Assembly: GCF_001705515.1 (NCBI RefSeq)
Contig: NZ_MDJS01000001.1
Coordinates: forward strand, 1,798,001 to 1,862,000
DNA from: Mucilaginibacter sp. PPCGB 2223
Lineage (GTDB): Bacteria > Bacteroidota > Bacteroidia > Sphingobacteriales > Sphingobacteriaceae
Reading direction: 5' to 3'
Length of the DNA: 64,000 bases
The position numbers and the translations under genes are program-made. Positions 35,501-44,474 of this stretch are shown piece after piece. The notes below the pieces were generated by a model that searched no databases, was not told the origin of the DNA, and saw nothing but the letters and a program-made list of their open reading frames with translations. Position 1 is the first letter of the stretch. Every line of letters starts with the position of its first letter.

Positions 35501-36151
35501 TTAAGCATTTGGGAAAATGATGTTTGCTTCAATGTCGGCCAGTTTTTCGTGGCAGGCATCAAATATGAATTGTGAAACCATGCGGATAAGGTTCGGGGTG
35601 TTGGTTACAAATTGACGGCGTTTGTCATCTTCAATAATCAACTTGCAGCCCTGATAAGGATTGCTTTCGAGTTCGTCATTTTCTTCAACTAACTTAACCT
35701 CAAATTCTTCTAACGTTTTAATACGGGCAATTAAGGCCAAACGCTGAATGCTCAAACGGTGCAATCCCTCCACCGATTTTAAAGTTTGCTCTAAATTCAA
35801 CGCGAATTTTTTAGGCTCGGCTTTTACCTCTTCCACTTTTACGGGTTCGGCTTTAGCTTCCTCCGCATTTGACGGCTCGGCTTTCGGAGCTTCGTTTAAT
35901 TCTTGTCCTGCTGTAGATGGTGCAATGTTAGCGGGTTGGTTATCCACTGTAGCGGGGCTATCGGTCTTGACATCGGCGGTTTTGGCTGCCTCAACTTCCG
36001 GAGTTTTGGCAGGTGTTTGATCTTTAGCGGTTTCATCTTCTTTGGCCTCCTTTCCTGTCAGGCTTGGGCGGTTTTCAATTCGGTTAGCTGTTTGGTTGTT
36101 TTTTGCTGCTGTACCTTGTACACCGTTTGCATTTTTTTCTGCTGTTTTCAT
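35501..36151 (-). CDS. element protein with long Ala/Glu/Lys/Pro-rich N terminus
   Basis: 216 residues. Residues 1 to about 115 are low-complexity (repeated EVKAEP / EEAKAEP units), probably unstructured. The C-terminal 100 residues are a folded helical domain (LEQTLKSVEGLHRLSIQRLA ... QGCKLIIEDDKRRQFVTNTP). It looks like a conserved cargo protein of Bacteroidetes mobile elements. Function unknown. Confidence 0.6.
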   Translation of the reverse strand: MKTAEKNANGVQGTAAKNNQTANRIENRPSLTGKEAKEDETAKDQTPAKTPEVEAAKTADVKTDSPATVDNQPANIAPSTAGQELNEAPKAEPSNAEEAKAEPVKVEEVKAEPKKFALNLEQTLKSVEGLHRLSIQRLALIARIKTLEEFEVKLVEENDELESNPYQGCKLIIEDDKRRQFVTNTPNLIRMVSQFIFDACHEKLADIEANIIFPNA

Positions 36152-36260
36152 TTTTTAAATGATTTAAAAGGGTTTAAAATTTGTTTTTTCATTTCCCTCT
36201 TTTCCCGAATACTTTCCCTGAAAAGCTATTTTTCAAAAGAAAAAACGGAAAAAAAGAAAG

Positions 36261-36371
36261 CTCAAAAAGCCGGTCGCAGAACTTTCGCGGGAGAACTATA
36301 AGTCCCGAAGGGTGGCCGCAGCGCAGCGAAGGACATTATGCGTTCGCACGCGGAAGTTGACCGAGCTTGAG
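36261..36371. ncRNA. candidate structured RNA element
   Basis: A closing stem pairs 36261-36275 with 36359-36371 (CTCAA/TTGAG, GC/GC, CGGTC/GACCG, with a small internal loop). Inside are the hairpins CGGGA/TCCCG (36288-36307) and GCGT-tcgc-ACGC (36340-36351). Together they give a branched fold of about 110 nt in a region without genes. The strand is undetermined, as the stems work on both. Confidence 0.45.
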
Positions 36372-36731
36372 TTTCTTTTAGGCCGTTTCTTGAAAAATAG
36401 CACCTTGAAAGCATCTGATTTATTGGCAGTGAATTAAGTGCAGAGTGAAGGCAAACGCAGCTTTTCCCAGCATAGCGGGTAAACAAGTGACGTCCTGAAA
36501 GATGCTCTTGATTGGAGTTAGAAGTAGTGTTGGTTTTAGCGATTGCTTTTGCAGCAAAGCAAAAATGCATTAGCGGACTATGAAGCTATGGATATTTAGT
36601 CCGTCGCCTGTCAAGGATTGCAACGGCATCCTTTTTGTAAAAAAGATATAGTGGAAAGCCTGGCCGCAGGGACAGCAAAAAAACCAATTACGGTTATTAA
36701 AAAACTTTTGGAAATTTTTGTATTAGGTAAT
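36372..36731. other. intergenic region without recognisable gene
   Basis: About 360 bp with no convincing coding frame. It continues the structured segment to the left and holds several short inverted words (for example around 36541-36560, gcttttgcagcaaagc). It may carry a leader, replication or transfer-related site, but nothing specific can be shown. Confidence 0.4.
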
Positions 36732-37055
36732 TTACAGGCTATTGAAAACACTTTGGGCTTTTTGAACGGTTATGGCGAGATCTATACCCTGACCAAGAAC
36801 TCCGCTAAATAAATCGCCGGTTTCCTTTAAACGGTCGATTGCGTTATGAATCGTAAAATCACGCATTGTTAACCCTGGCCTAACCTCGTCCCAGGTTACC
36901 GGCATGGAAACTGTCGCTCCAGGTTTAGGCCGTAGAGAGTAAACACCAGCAATCGTCGCACCTGGGCGGTTTTGCAAAAAGTCCAGATACATTTTTCCTT
37001 TTCGATTGGAGATCATTCGTTCAAGGGTAGTGAATTCGGGAATTTGTTTTTGCAC
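36732..37055 (-). pseudogene. C-terminal part of LigD-like polymerase domain, separated by a frameshift
   Basis: 107 residues that continue the LigD primase-polymerase domain of the gene upstream: IPEFTTLERMISNRKGKMYL, VYSLRPKPGATVSMPVTWDE and the normal LigD ending (DRLKETGDLF...GIDL). The frame joins the upstream gene if one T is added to the TTTTT run at about 37077-37081. The start at 37055 is therefore only the first ATG after the break, not a true start. Confidence 0.8.
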
Positions 37056-39652
37056 CAGTTTGACAATGATATTCGCAAAAAGCTGCTTTGGTCATATGTG
37101 TATTGTGCACCGAGGGGGATATAGATATGCATTCCAGTTGAACCGGATGTTTTTGGATAACTTGGTACGCCGATAGCATCCAAAACATTTTTAACCTCTA
37201 AAGCTGCCTGTATAACCTGGTCAAAATGCTGTTTGTCGGGATCAAGGTCGATTACACAATAGTCAGGATTGTCTGGCGACTGAACCCGGCTAAACCACGG
37301 GTTCATTTCGATACAACCTAAAGATGCCATCCAAAGCAGGGTTGCTTCATTATTGCCCAATAGGTAATCTTTATCAACGCCTTCACCATTTCTATGAGGC
37401 ATAGTTTCAGCCCATTTGGGCGCTTTATCTTTAACATTCTTCTGATAAAAACTTTCACCATGGATGCCGCCCGGGAAGCGATTAAGGGACATTGGCCTAT
37501 CCTTTAAATAAGGAACCATAAATGGTGCGACCTGATGGTAATAATTGAACATATCCCTTTTGGTCACCTTGTCCTCCGGCCAGTAAAGTTTATTCAGGTG
37601 CGTTAATTTAATCAGATGTCCGTCAACTTTTACTTCTTCCGTTTCTTTTGCAGATGTGATCAATAGGTAAGCCGGGCTTTTTTTACCTTTAGGTTTGACT
37701 ATCTTCTTGCTTGGACTTAGAGGTTTCGTTTGGGCTACATTTACAACCGGATTGGAATCACCAGTATTGACAATTTCCTCGGTATCGGCTTCGATCTCCA
37801 TCACAACATCTTTCGGTAACTTATCAGTGCGCACACCTTTAAAAGAGGCTTGTCTAACCTTTCCATCGCTGGTGATTTCGGCAAACTCTACCTCGCAGAC
37901 CAGTTCAGGTTTTAACCAGGTTGCTTTAGCGCCTAATCTTCTCGGCCTGAATTGTGAGGTTTCATCTACGTCAGGCTCAATATCAAATGGGCTATGATCA
38001 GTAATTAGCGGCTTAAAAAGCGCCATCATTTCCTTTTGTTTAGTATCGTTAAAGCCCGTCCCGACCTTTCCGATATAGCGAAGCACCCCCTTTTGGTCAT
38101 AAACACCAATGGCCAACGCACTGAAATTCTTGCCTGTTCCTTCATTCCTGGTAAAACCCGCTATAACAACTTCTTGCCTGCGCTTGGCTTTAATCTTTAC
38201 CCATTCGCCGGAACGTTCATCCGCAGTGTATAAACTGTCTGCCCGCTTGGCAATAATGCCTTCAAGCCCCATTTTCTTGACGGCTTCGAAAAAGCTGATC
38301 CCGTCAACCTCAAATGTTTGGCTCGGACGGATCATTTCATTATCCTTGGGTAAAACCGCATCCAAAATTTCCCGCCTTGTGGTTAATGGCAACCCTGCCA
38401 AGTCTCGTCCATTATACCATAGAATGTCAAAAACGTAATAAGCGAGGTGAGCGTCTTTTTTATTACGCCAATTTTGCAATGCCCCAAAATCAGCAGTCCC
38501 ATTTTCGTGAAGCGCTACTATTTCACCATCCAGGACAACATTCAAATTCCATGATTCGAGTATTTTATTGATAGGCTCGAATTGACTAAACACCAGGTTA
38601 CTTCTGGAAGTTAATGTGGCTTTGCCATCGTTAACCACGGCAACAGCGCGGTAGCCGTCCCACTTAATTTCATAGATCCAGCCTGGCTGATCAAAGGGTG
38701 CATCCACCAATGTTGCCTTCATCGGCCTAACAGCAGTTGGCATTTGGGTCTGAGGTGTATTTTTCAGTAATTCGACGAGGCCTACTGGCTCTGAAATTGT
38801 TTTTACAGCTTGCGATTTAGCTGTTTCAGCATTCGTCTTAATGGTCTTTGTCTTTTTTGTTTTGAGCTTTTTAGTGTTTTCATCAGCCAGTTCAATCCAA
38901 ACTGGCGCATGATCGCTGGCACCCTTCCAGCCACGAACATTCATTGCTACACCACCAGCTACAAGCTTGCCTGCCATCGTTTTATTTAATAAGAAGTGGT
39001 CAAGTCTTAAGCCTGCATTTCTGCCGTAAGCATCCCTCAGGTAATCCCAAAATGTGTATATCCGTTCGTCAGGGTATAACGTCCTTATCGCATCTGTCCA
39101 GCCTTGGTCTACCAGATCTTTATAAGCTTGGCGGCTCTCCGGCCTAAAGAGTGCATTGTCCAGATATTTTTCAGGCTTGTAGGTATCCAGTTCTGTTGGC
39201 ATGACATTGTAATCGCCAATCAGGAGAACAGGCAAATCGCGATCCACTAAATCTTTTGCATGTGCACTTAAACGTTCGAACCAGCGCAACTTGTAGTCAA
39301 ATTTTGGTCCTGGGTAGGGATTGCCGTTCGGCAGATATATGCAGCCGATCACCATCCCGTTTACAAATGCTTCAATATAGCGGCTGTGTGTAAATTCTTC
39401 ATCACCGCCTGGCAAATCGTTGCGTAATTCCTTTATCTCTGATTTGGATAATATGGCAACACCGTTCCAGCTTTTTTGACCATGCCAGATCGCGTGGTAT
39501 CCGGCATCATTAATAGCGCTTTCAGGGAACTTATGATTTTCCGATTTCAATTCCTGCAAGCATACAATATCAGGCTGCGCTTCTTTTAACCAGCGCAGCA
39601 GTATTTCTAAACGACCATTAATGCCGTTGATATTGTAAGTTGCAATCTTCAT
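37013..39652 (-). CDS. ligD: ExoIII-like nuclease fused to LigD-type DNA ligase and polymerase (3' frameshifted)
   Basis: About 879 residues from the ATG at 39652 (a 5-codon upstream ATG also exists). Order of domains: exonuclease III / EEP family (KIATYNINGINGRLEI ... LLIGDYNVMPTELD ... GLRLDHFLL ... SDHAPVW); ATP-dependent ligase with catalytic Lys in YEIKWDGYRAV; primase-like polymerase with YCVIDLDPDK. Bacterial LigD normally has a 3'-phosphoesterase where this one has an ExoIII domain. LigD seals double-strand breaks with Ku; no ku gene is in the window. The last 15 or so residues are out of frame, so the polymerase domain is cut short. Confidence 0.8.
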   Translation of the reverse strand: MKIATYNINGINGRLEILLRWLKEAQPDIVCLQELKSENHKFPESAINDAGYHAIWHGQKSWNGVAILSKSEIKELRNDLPGGDEEFTHSRYIEAFVNGMVIGCIYLPNGNPYPGPKFDYKLRWFERLSAHAKDLVDRDLPVLLIGDYNVMPTELDTYKPEKYLDNALFRPESRQAYKDLVDQGWTDAIRTLYPDERIYTFWDYLRDAYGRNAGLRLDHFLLNKTMAGKLVAGGVAMNVRGWKGASDHAPVWIELADENTKKLKTKKTKTIKTNAETAKSQAVKTISEPVGLVELLKNTPQTQMPTAVRPMKATLVDAPFDQPGWIYEIKWDGYRAVAVVNDGKATLTSRSNLVFSQFEPINKILESWNLNVVLDGEIVALHENGTADFGALQNWRNKKDAHLAYYVFDILWYNGRDLAGLPLTTRREILDAVLPKDNEMIRPSQTFEVDGISFFEAVKKMGLEGIIAKRADSLYTADERSGEWVKIKAKRRQEVVIAGFTRNEGTGKNFSALAIGVYDQKGVLRYIGKVGTGFNDTKQKEMMALFKPLITDHSPFDIEPDVDETSQFRPRRLGAKATWLKPELVCEVEFAEITSDGKVRQASFKGVRTDKLPKDVVMEIEADTEEIVNTGDSNPVVNVAQTKPLSPSKKIVKPKGKKSPAYLLITSAKETEEVKVDGHLIKLTHLNKLYWPEDKVTKRDMFNYYHQVAPFMVPYLKDRPMSLNRFPGGIHGESFYQKNVKDKAPKWAETMPHRNGEGVDKDYLLGNNEATLLWMASLGCIEMNPWFSRVQSPDNPDYCVIDLDPDKQHFDQVIQAALEVKNVLDAIGVPSYPKTSGSTGMHIYIPLGAQYTYDQSSFLRISLSNWCKNKFPNSLPLNE

Positions 39653-39669
39653 ATTATAGGTAGACAAAA

Positions 39670-39688
39670 AAGCCCCTTATCGGGGCTT
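39670..39688 (-). terminator. terminator after the 57-residue gene
   Basis: AAGCCCC (39670-39676) and GGGGCTT (39682-39688) with a 5-nt loop, followed by a T run on the minus strand. It separates the small gene at 39718-39891 from the LigD fusion. Confidence 0.75.
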
Positions 39689-39717
39689 CTATTTGGCTAT
39701 TTATCACGTTTCAGCAA

Positions 39718-39891
39718 TTATTTCTTTCCTGTCAGTTTGCTTTCAACCGCTTTTCGCTGATTTGATCCGGCAGATTTTTTTGCGGCTTCTACTGTCTTAG
39801 CAGTAGTTCCTTCTTTCTTTGCTTCGTAAGCTAATTCATGTGGCTGCTCCGATACGGAGTTTCTTTCCACTTTTGTACCTCTTGTTGCCAT
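39718..39891 (-). CDS. small basic protein (57 aa)
   Basis: A 57-residue lysine-rich protein (MATRGTKVERNSVSEQPHEL, ending LTGKK) with a clean start and its own terminator. Short helical DNA-repair-associated proteins of this look occur near ligD in Bacteroidota; I do not recognise the family with certainty. Confidence 0.5.
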   Translation of the reverse strand: MATRGTKVERNSVSEQPHELAYEAKKEGTTAKTVEAAKKSAGSNQRKAVESKLTGKK

Positions 39892-40020
39892 AATTCAATT
39901 ATTAGTAGATGATTACTTTCAACAACAATAATATTAAACTGTTTGGTTTTTGATTCGGTTCTGCCGCAAGCGGTTTATGCTTAAGAAGATTTCTTATATT
40001 CAATTTTTTAAGCAATTAAT

Positions 40021-41253
40021 ATGAACAACTCAAGGGGCTTACTATATCCTGCACTGCATAAATTTTATAGCGCCTTAAGTAGTTTGGAGAAATTCGAAAA
40101 AGGGACAAATTTTTTCGATAATATCAGGTACTTGGATAATTTTTTTTCGGAATACAGGAATATTACGTTTGTCTTACAACATTCTTTGGCGCATACCGGC
40201 TTTTTGGCAACCTATGAAAAACTGCGTGATGAGTATCTTATTAATCAGGTAGGTAAATGGTTTAAAGACAAGCGTAATGAAGTATTAAAACAACAGCCGT
40301 TTGACCTGGAAAAGCGCATTGTTATCACTATTTATTCTGGTGAGACAACGTTGTCGTTCCCGGAATTGATTTTTACGATTGATAACGATGTAGAAATTTC
40401 GACCATTGTCGAATCTTTGCGAGTAACCTTGTTGAGCCTACGCCAGCTTGAAGTTATGTTTTCAGCCGAATACTTCTTTTATGAACAAGGCCACACCGAA
40501 GACCTTTATGACAACTTTATTTTCGGCATTAATCAAATGCGGCTACTTATGGCTGCCTTAAAACTATCCATAAATGAGGATTGTAAACTATCCGATGAGT
40601 TAGAGAACAAAATCGAGTTGATGAATTTCTACCGGGTGCCAAAAGATTTCCTTTTAGTAGATGACTATGTTTTTTTTGCTAAAAAAGATCGTTTTGAAAA
40701 AGGGTCACGAGTTACCATGTGGGGTGGTCACGGCCAAAGCAAAAGCCCTATCGAAAATCTGAACAAAGCTTATCCCAACGGCGACTTGTTTAGCAAATTT
40801 GAATTAATGCATTTGGTTTTCTTCCAAATGCAAAAGACATTGTTGCCTACGTGCCTGGTTGTGTATGCCGACGATACTTTTGAATTGATAACATTTGGTT
40901 TCTCGATTAAAACTACAGTTTACCGCAAATTCAACGAGATCGCCAAACGAATTGAAGCGGATGTTATTACCCAGGTGCTTTTCGTGACAGAGATGTATGT
41001 TTACGATCCAAAGCATCTTGACAAGGAAAGTCGTCAAAGAATTAAGCACACCCAAAAAGAAATTTTGGCTTTTTATATGGTTGACAAGGAATTAGCTATG
41101 AAGACTCGCTCCTATGATACAAAGCAGGTAGACGATTTTAAATATATTGCATCGGTAATGTCTGCCAAACCCGACAAGCCTCAGTTACCTTACTTTATGA
41201 ATTCCGTAATACACGAATTTTCACGGTTGAAATCAGAGTCTGAAAAAAAGTAA
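40021..41253 (+). CDS. hypothetical protein, 410 aa
   Basis: A soluble, helix-rich protein with no signal peptide or membrane segment and no motif I can name. It converges with the 85-residue gene of the polymerase operon (14 bp between stops), and its upstream 130 bp is free of genes. Likely a conserved element protein of unknown role. Confidence 0.6.
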   Translation: MNNSRGLLYPALHKFYSALSSLEKFEKGTNFFDNIRYLDNFFSEYRNITFVLQHSLAHTGFLATYEKLRDEYLINQVGKWFKDKRNEVLKQQPFDLEKRIVITIYSGETTLSFPELIFTIDNDVEISTIVESLRVTLLSLRQLEVMFSAEYFFYEQGHTEDLYDNFIFGINQMRLLMAALKLSINEDCKLSDELENKIELMNFYRVPKDFLLVDDYVFFAKKDRFEKGSRVTMWGGHGQSKSPIENLNKAYPNGDLFSKFELMHLVFFQMQKTLLPTCLVVYADDTFELITFGFSIKTTVYRKFNEIAKRIEADVITQVLFVTEMYVYDPKHLDKESRQRIKHTQKEILAFYMVDKELAMKTRSYDTKQVDDFKYIASVMSAKPDKPQLPYFMNSVIHEFSRLKSESEKK

Positions 41254-41267
41254 ATTTTAAGAAACCG

Positions 41268-41525
41268 TCAATCAATGGAATTTTTATAATCATTCATTTG
41301 AAAGGACTTTAGATGGAAATTTATTGTTCTCATTTCTTCTTCCGTAAAATCAGAACTCATTAACTGATCAAAGGTTCCTGCTTTCTTACTTTTGACATAA
41401 CCCTTAAAAAATCCGTCAATGGAAACCATATAGCAAGGCCCTACTTCGCCTGGCATCTTTTTGATGTCAAACTGCAATTCTACCTGCTTGTGTGAAATCT
41501 CGCATGTAATTTTAAATCTTTCCAT
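41268..41525 (-). CDS. small hypothetical protein of the polymerase operon
   Basis: An 85-residue, beta-rich protein starting 3 bp after the DnaE-type gene ends, so it belongs to the DinB-DnaE operon. Family not recognised. It could be an accessory factor of the translesion set, by position only. Confidence 0.55.
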   Translation of the reverse strand: MERFKITCEISHKQVELQFDIKKMPGEVGPCYMVSIDGFFKGYVKSKKAGTFDQLMSSDFTEEEMRTINFHLKSFQMNDYKNSID

Positions 41526-41528
41526 AAA

Positions 41529-44471
41529 TCAGTCAATAACAGGATTAATGTGAATAGGGAGTTTAGCGAACTTTAGTACTTCAATACTGGCAAAGCCATA
41601 TTCTTCTACAACTTTTCCATAGATTAAGTAACAGCCTGCGCCAGTAAACGGGTATTCTTTTGTTGTATTTGGGAAATGTACAGTATCGAAGAAATTACCT
41701 TCTACATCAAGGAATGACCCGAACCACATTAATTTCCCGGTTTTAGTTTGGACAGTTTTTTCACAAACGTACCAGCCTACCATTTTTACCATTTGTCCCA
41801 AATGATTTATGAGATCGTTAGCATAAATCTCACCGCGATAATCCGTTTGAAGCAACTCGAAGCTGGTCATTGTCACCGGAAAACCTAAAAGTTCTAATTC
41901 ATGATAAGTATCTTCTAAAGCCGTGTTTACTAAAATCGGCAGGCTGTAATTTTTTGCTTCTATTGCGAATAGCTCAACATCGTTCGCCGCTTTTACTTTT
42001 GCACCCATCAACAAATGAACTTCCCACAGCAATGCTTTTTTGCTTTTGCCTGTGAATCGTAAAGCGCCGACACGTATCAAGATAATTGCCTGCTCTAATC
42101 CGATACCAGTGCGCTTAATTAAATCTTCCAAACTTTGGTATACGCCATTTTCCCGCCTTTCTTCTGGAATCAGATTGATATAAGTTTCATTTAATCCATG
42201 TACTCCAACAAAACCTAAATAAACATCTATTCCGTTAATGTTAACGATACTGTCACTATTGTTTACGCATGGCAGATGTATGATTGCTCCGGCTTTTTTC
42301 AGTTCATGCAAGTACAGATACCGGGCGTAAAAACCACCATAGTTATTGAGCACGGCAACCATAAATTCCCTGGGGTAATAAGTTTTTAAAAACAAACTTT
42401 GGTAGCTTTCTACCGCAAAACTGGCCGAGTGTGCCTTGCTGAAGCTGTAGCCAGCAAAGGAAGATACCTGCCTCCAAACTTCGGCTACTACATCATCAGG
42501 TCGGCCCAGTTTTTTTGCTTCTTCAAAAAAACGTTCGACGAGACGCTCGAACTCTTTTTTTGAACGATATTTTCCGCTCATTCCGCGTCTTAGAATATCT
42601 GCATCTGTACCATCCATACCGGCGAAGTGGATACATATTTTGATTACGTCTTCCTGATATACCATGACGCCGTACGTTTCTTCCAGTTGTTCATTCATTA
42701 CCGGATGGAGGTAATTAACTGTTTCAGGCGCGTGATGGTATTTGATGTAAGTGCCCATCATACCGGAACTGGCTACGCCGGGACGAATGATGGAGCTGGC
42801 GGCAACCAAGGTGAGGTAGTTATCACAATTTAATTTCCGGATCAACTGGCGCATAGCCGGAGATTCGATATAGAAGCAGCCGATAGTATCACCTGTTTTA
42901 AGTTGTGCATTGACCTTGGGGTCTTTCATAAACACCTTAACCTGGTGTATATCAATTTTGCGCTGCTGGTTTTGTTCAATCAGCTTTACGGCCATTTTAA
43001 TATGACCAATTCCACGCTGACTAAGTATATCATATTTGTCAAAGCCAATTTTTTCTGCTTCATACATATCCCATTGAACGGTTGGCATGCCTTTTGGCGG
43101 CATATCCAATGCTGTATAATAGGTAATAGGTTCTTCCGTAATTAACACCCCGCCTGCGTGAATCGAACGTTGGTTCGGCATGTTTGACATGCGCTCATAG
43201 ATGGCCGTTATTTTTTTAAATGTGGGATTATTTCTGTTGTCAGCAGCCTTCCTTGGATCAGTAAAACTATCTATTTCCGCTTTCGGCAAACCCATTACCT
43301 TGCCGATTTCCCGTATGATGCTTCGGTCTTTAAAAGTTGACATGGTACCGAGCAGCGCCGTATGATGACTACCGTAACGTTTGAAGATATAGTCCTGTAC
43401 ATCTTCCCGTTCATCCCAAGAGTAATCTATATCGAAATCCGGCGGCGATGTGCGCTGGGCATTTAAAAAACGTTCAAAATATAAGTTCAATTCAATTGGG
43501 TCAACATCTGTTATCTTCAAACAATAGGCAACAATACTGTTTGCTCCTGAGCCCCGTCCAACATGATAATAACCTTGCGAGGACGAGTAGCGGATAATGT
43601 CCCACGTGATTAAGAAGTATGCGCAAAAGTCCAGTTCATAAATTACTTTGAGTTCATGTTTGACCTTTTTGAGGGCTTCCTTATTGCTTTTGCCATAACG
43701 ATATTCCAAACCGCTCATAGCGAGTTTTTCCAGCAATTCTTTGTCGTTCTTTTTATTCCCCGTAAATGTTCGGCGGTTAAGATTTACCCGGCCTTTCGGA
43801 TAATCCATGATGCAGCTATTCATCAGGTTACGTGTATTATCCAGTATGAAAGCATATCGTGAATATTTTGCTTCCATTTGACCTGGTGGTAAAAACATAT
43901 CGGTCGGTTTGCATTTATCCTCCGCTTTTACCATGGTTAGTACCATATTCAGATCAATGCTTCGCAAGTATTCGTGCAGACGGTATTCGATTTTATCTAA
44001 CACAAATACTGGTTGCAAAGCCACCAGTTTATCTTTTAGCAAACTCAGATCTTTGCCATAAAGCTTATTCAATTCGTCAAAGCGAATACCCAGGTATTCA
44101 TTGTGTTTAAGGTCTTCATTATAGCAATATGGATATACCACAAACGCATTCTTAAAGGCTGGTGCATTGTCTGGCAGCGGTTTCTTTCCCAGGTTGTGTT
44201 CGCTTAAAAACTCGTTGAGTTCGCGCATGCCCTCCTTGTTCTGGGCGATGCCAATAAATAGCAGATGTTTATCCCGGCGAAACTCCATACCGGCAATAGG
44301 CTTTACCCCATGTTCATCACATGCGCGCATAAATTCCATGATACCCGTGGAATTATTGATATCAGTCAGAACCATTTGAGTAATTCCCCGCGCTGCTGCT
44401 TCTTCAACTAAATTAGGAATGGACATTGTGCCATAGCGAAGACTATACTGTGAGTGAACGTTCAAATACAT
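41529..44471 (-). CDS. dnaE2: DNA polymerase III alpha-subunit-like polymerase (DnaE type, accessory)
   Basis: A 980-residue C-family polymerase. The N-terminal PHP domain starts MYLNVHSQYSLRYG; the usual first His of its HxH is Asn (N4), so the proofreading site may be dead. The palm has GRGSGANSIVAYCL (305-318) and the catalytic PDFDID with D345, D347 and D349. Length is shorter than housekeeping DnaE, as for the error-prone DnaE2/ImuC class. It lies 3 bp after a DinB-type polymerase gene and should act with it in damage-induced synthesis. The symbol is by analogy. Confidence 0.85.
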   Translation of the reverse strand: MYLNVHSQYSLRYGTMSIPNLVEEAAARGITQMVLTDINNSTGIMEFMRACDEHGVKPIAGMEFRRDKHLLFIGIAQNKEGMRELNEFLSEHNLGKKPLPDNAPAFKNAFVVYPYCYNEDLKHNEYLGIRFDELNKLYGKDLSLLKDKLVALQPVFVLDKIEYRLHEYLRSIDLNMVLTMVKAEDKCKPTDMFLPPGQMEAKYSRYAFILDNTRNLMNSCIMDYPKGRVNLNRRTFTGNKKNDKELLEKLAMSGLEYRYGKSNKEALKKVKHELKVIYELDFCAYFLITWDIIRYSSSQGYYHVGRGSGANSIVAYCLKITDVDPIELNLYFERFLNAQRTSPPDFDIDYSWDEREDVQDYIFKRYGSHHTALLGTMSTFKDRSIIREIGKVMGLPKAEIDSFTDPRKAADNRNNPTFKKITAIYERMSNMPNQRSIHAGGVLITEEPITYYTALDMPPKGMPTVQWDMYEAEKIGFDKYDILSQRGIGHIKMAVKLIEQNQQRKIDIHQVKVFMKDPKVNAQLKTGDTIGCFYIESPAMRQLIRKLNCDNYLTLVAASSIIRPGVASSGMMGTYIKYHHAPETVNYLHPVMNEQLEETYGVMVYQEDVIKICIHFAGMDGTDADILRRGMSGKYRSKKEFERLVERFFEEAKKLGRPDDVVAEVWRQVSSFAGYSFSKAHSASFAVESYQSLFLKTYYPREFMVAVLNNYGGFYARYLYLHELKKAGAIIHLPCVNNSDSIVNINGIDVYLGFVGVHGLNETYINLIPEERRENGVYQSLEDLIKRTGIGLEQAIILIRVGALRFTGKSKKALLWEVHLLMGAKVKAANDVELFAIEAKNYSLPILVNTALEDTYHELELLGFPVTMTSFELLQTDYRGEIYANDLINHLGQMVKMVGWYVCEKTVQTKTGKLMWFGSFLDVEGNFFDTVHFPNTTKEYPFTGAGCYLIYGKVVEEYGFASIEVLKFAKLPIHINPVID

Positions 44472-44474
44472 CGC

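Noticed and set aside
36262..36570. Minus-strand frame of 102 codons across the structured segment
   Set aside because: Composition (many Ser, Cys, Arg, no hydrophobic pattern) and overlap with strong RNA-like stems suggest a spurious frame; similar spurious frames would arise wherever this DNA is conserved.
37070..37090. Programmed -1 frameshift in the LigD fusion
   Set aside because: The heptamer C TTT TTG is not a proper slippery site (first base differs) and no downstream stimulatory structure stands out. A lost T or a read error is simpler.
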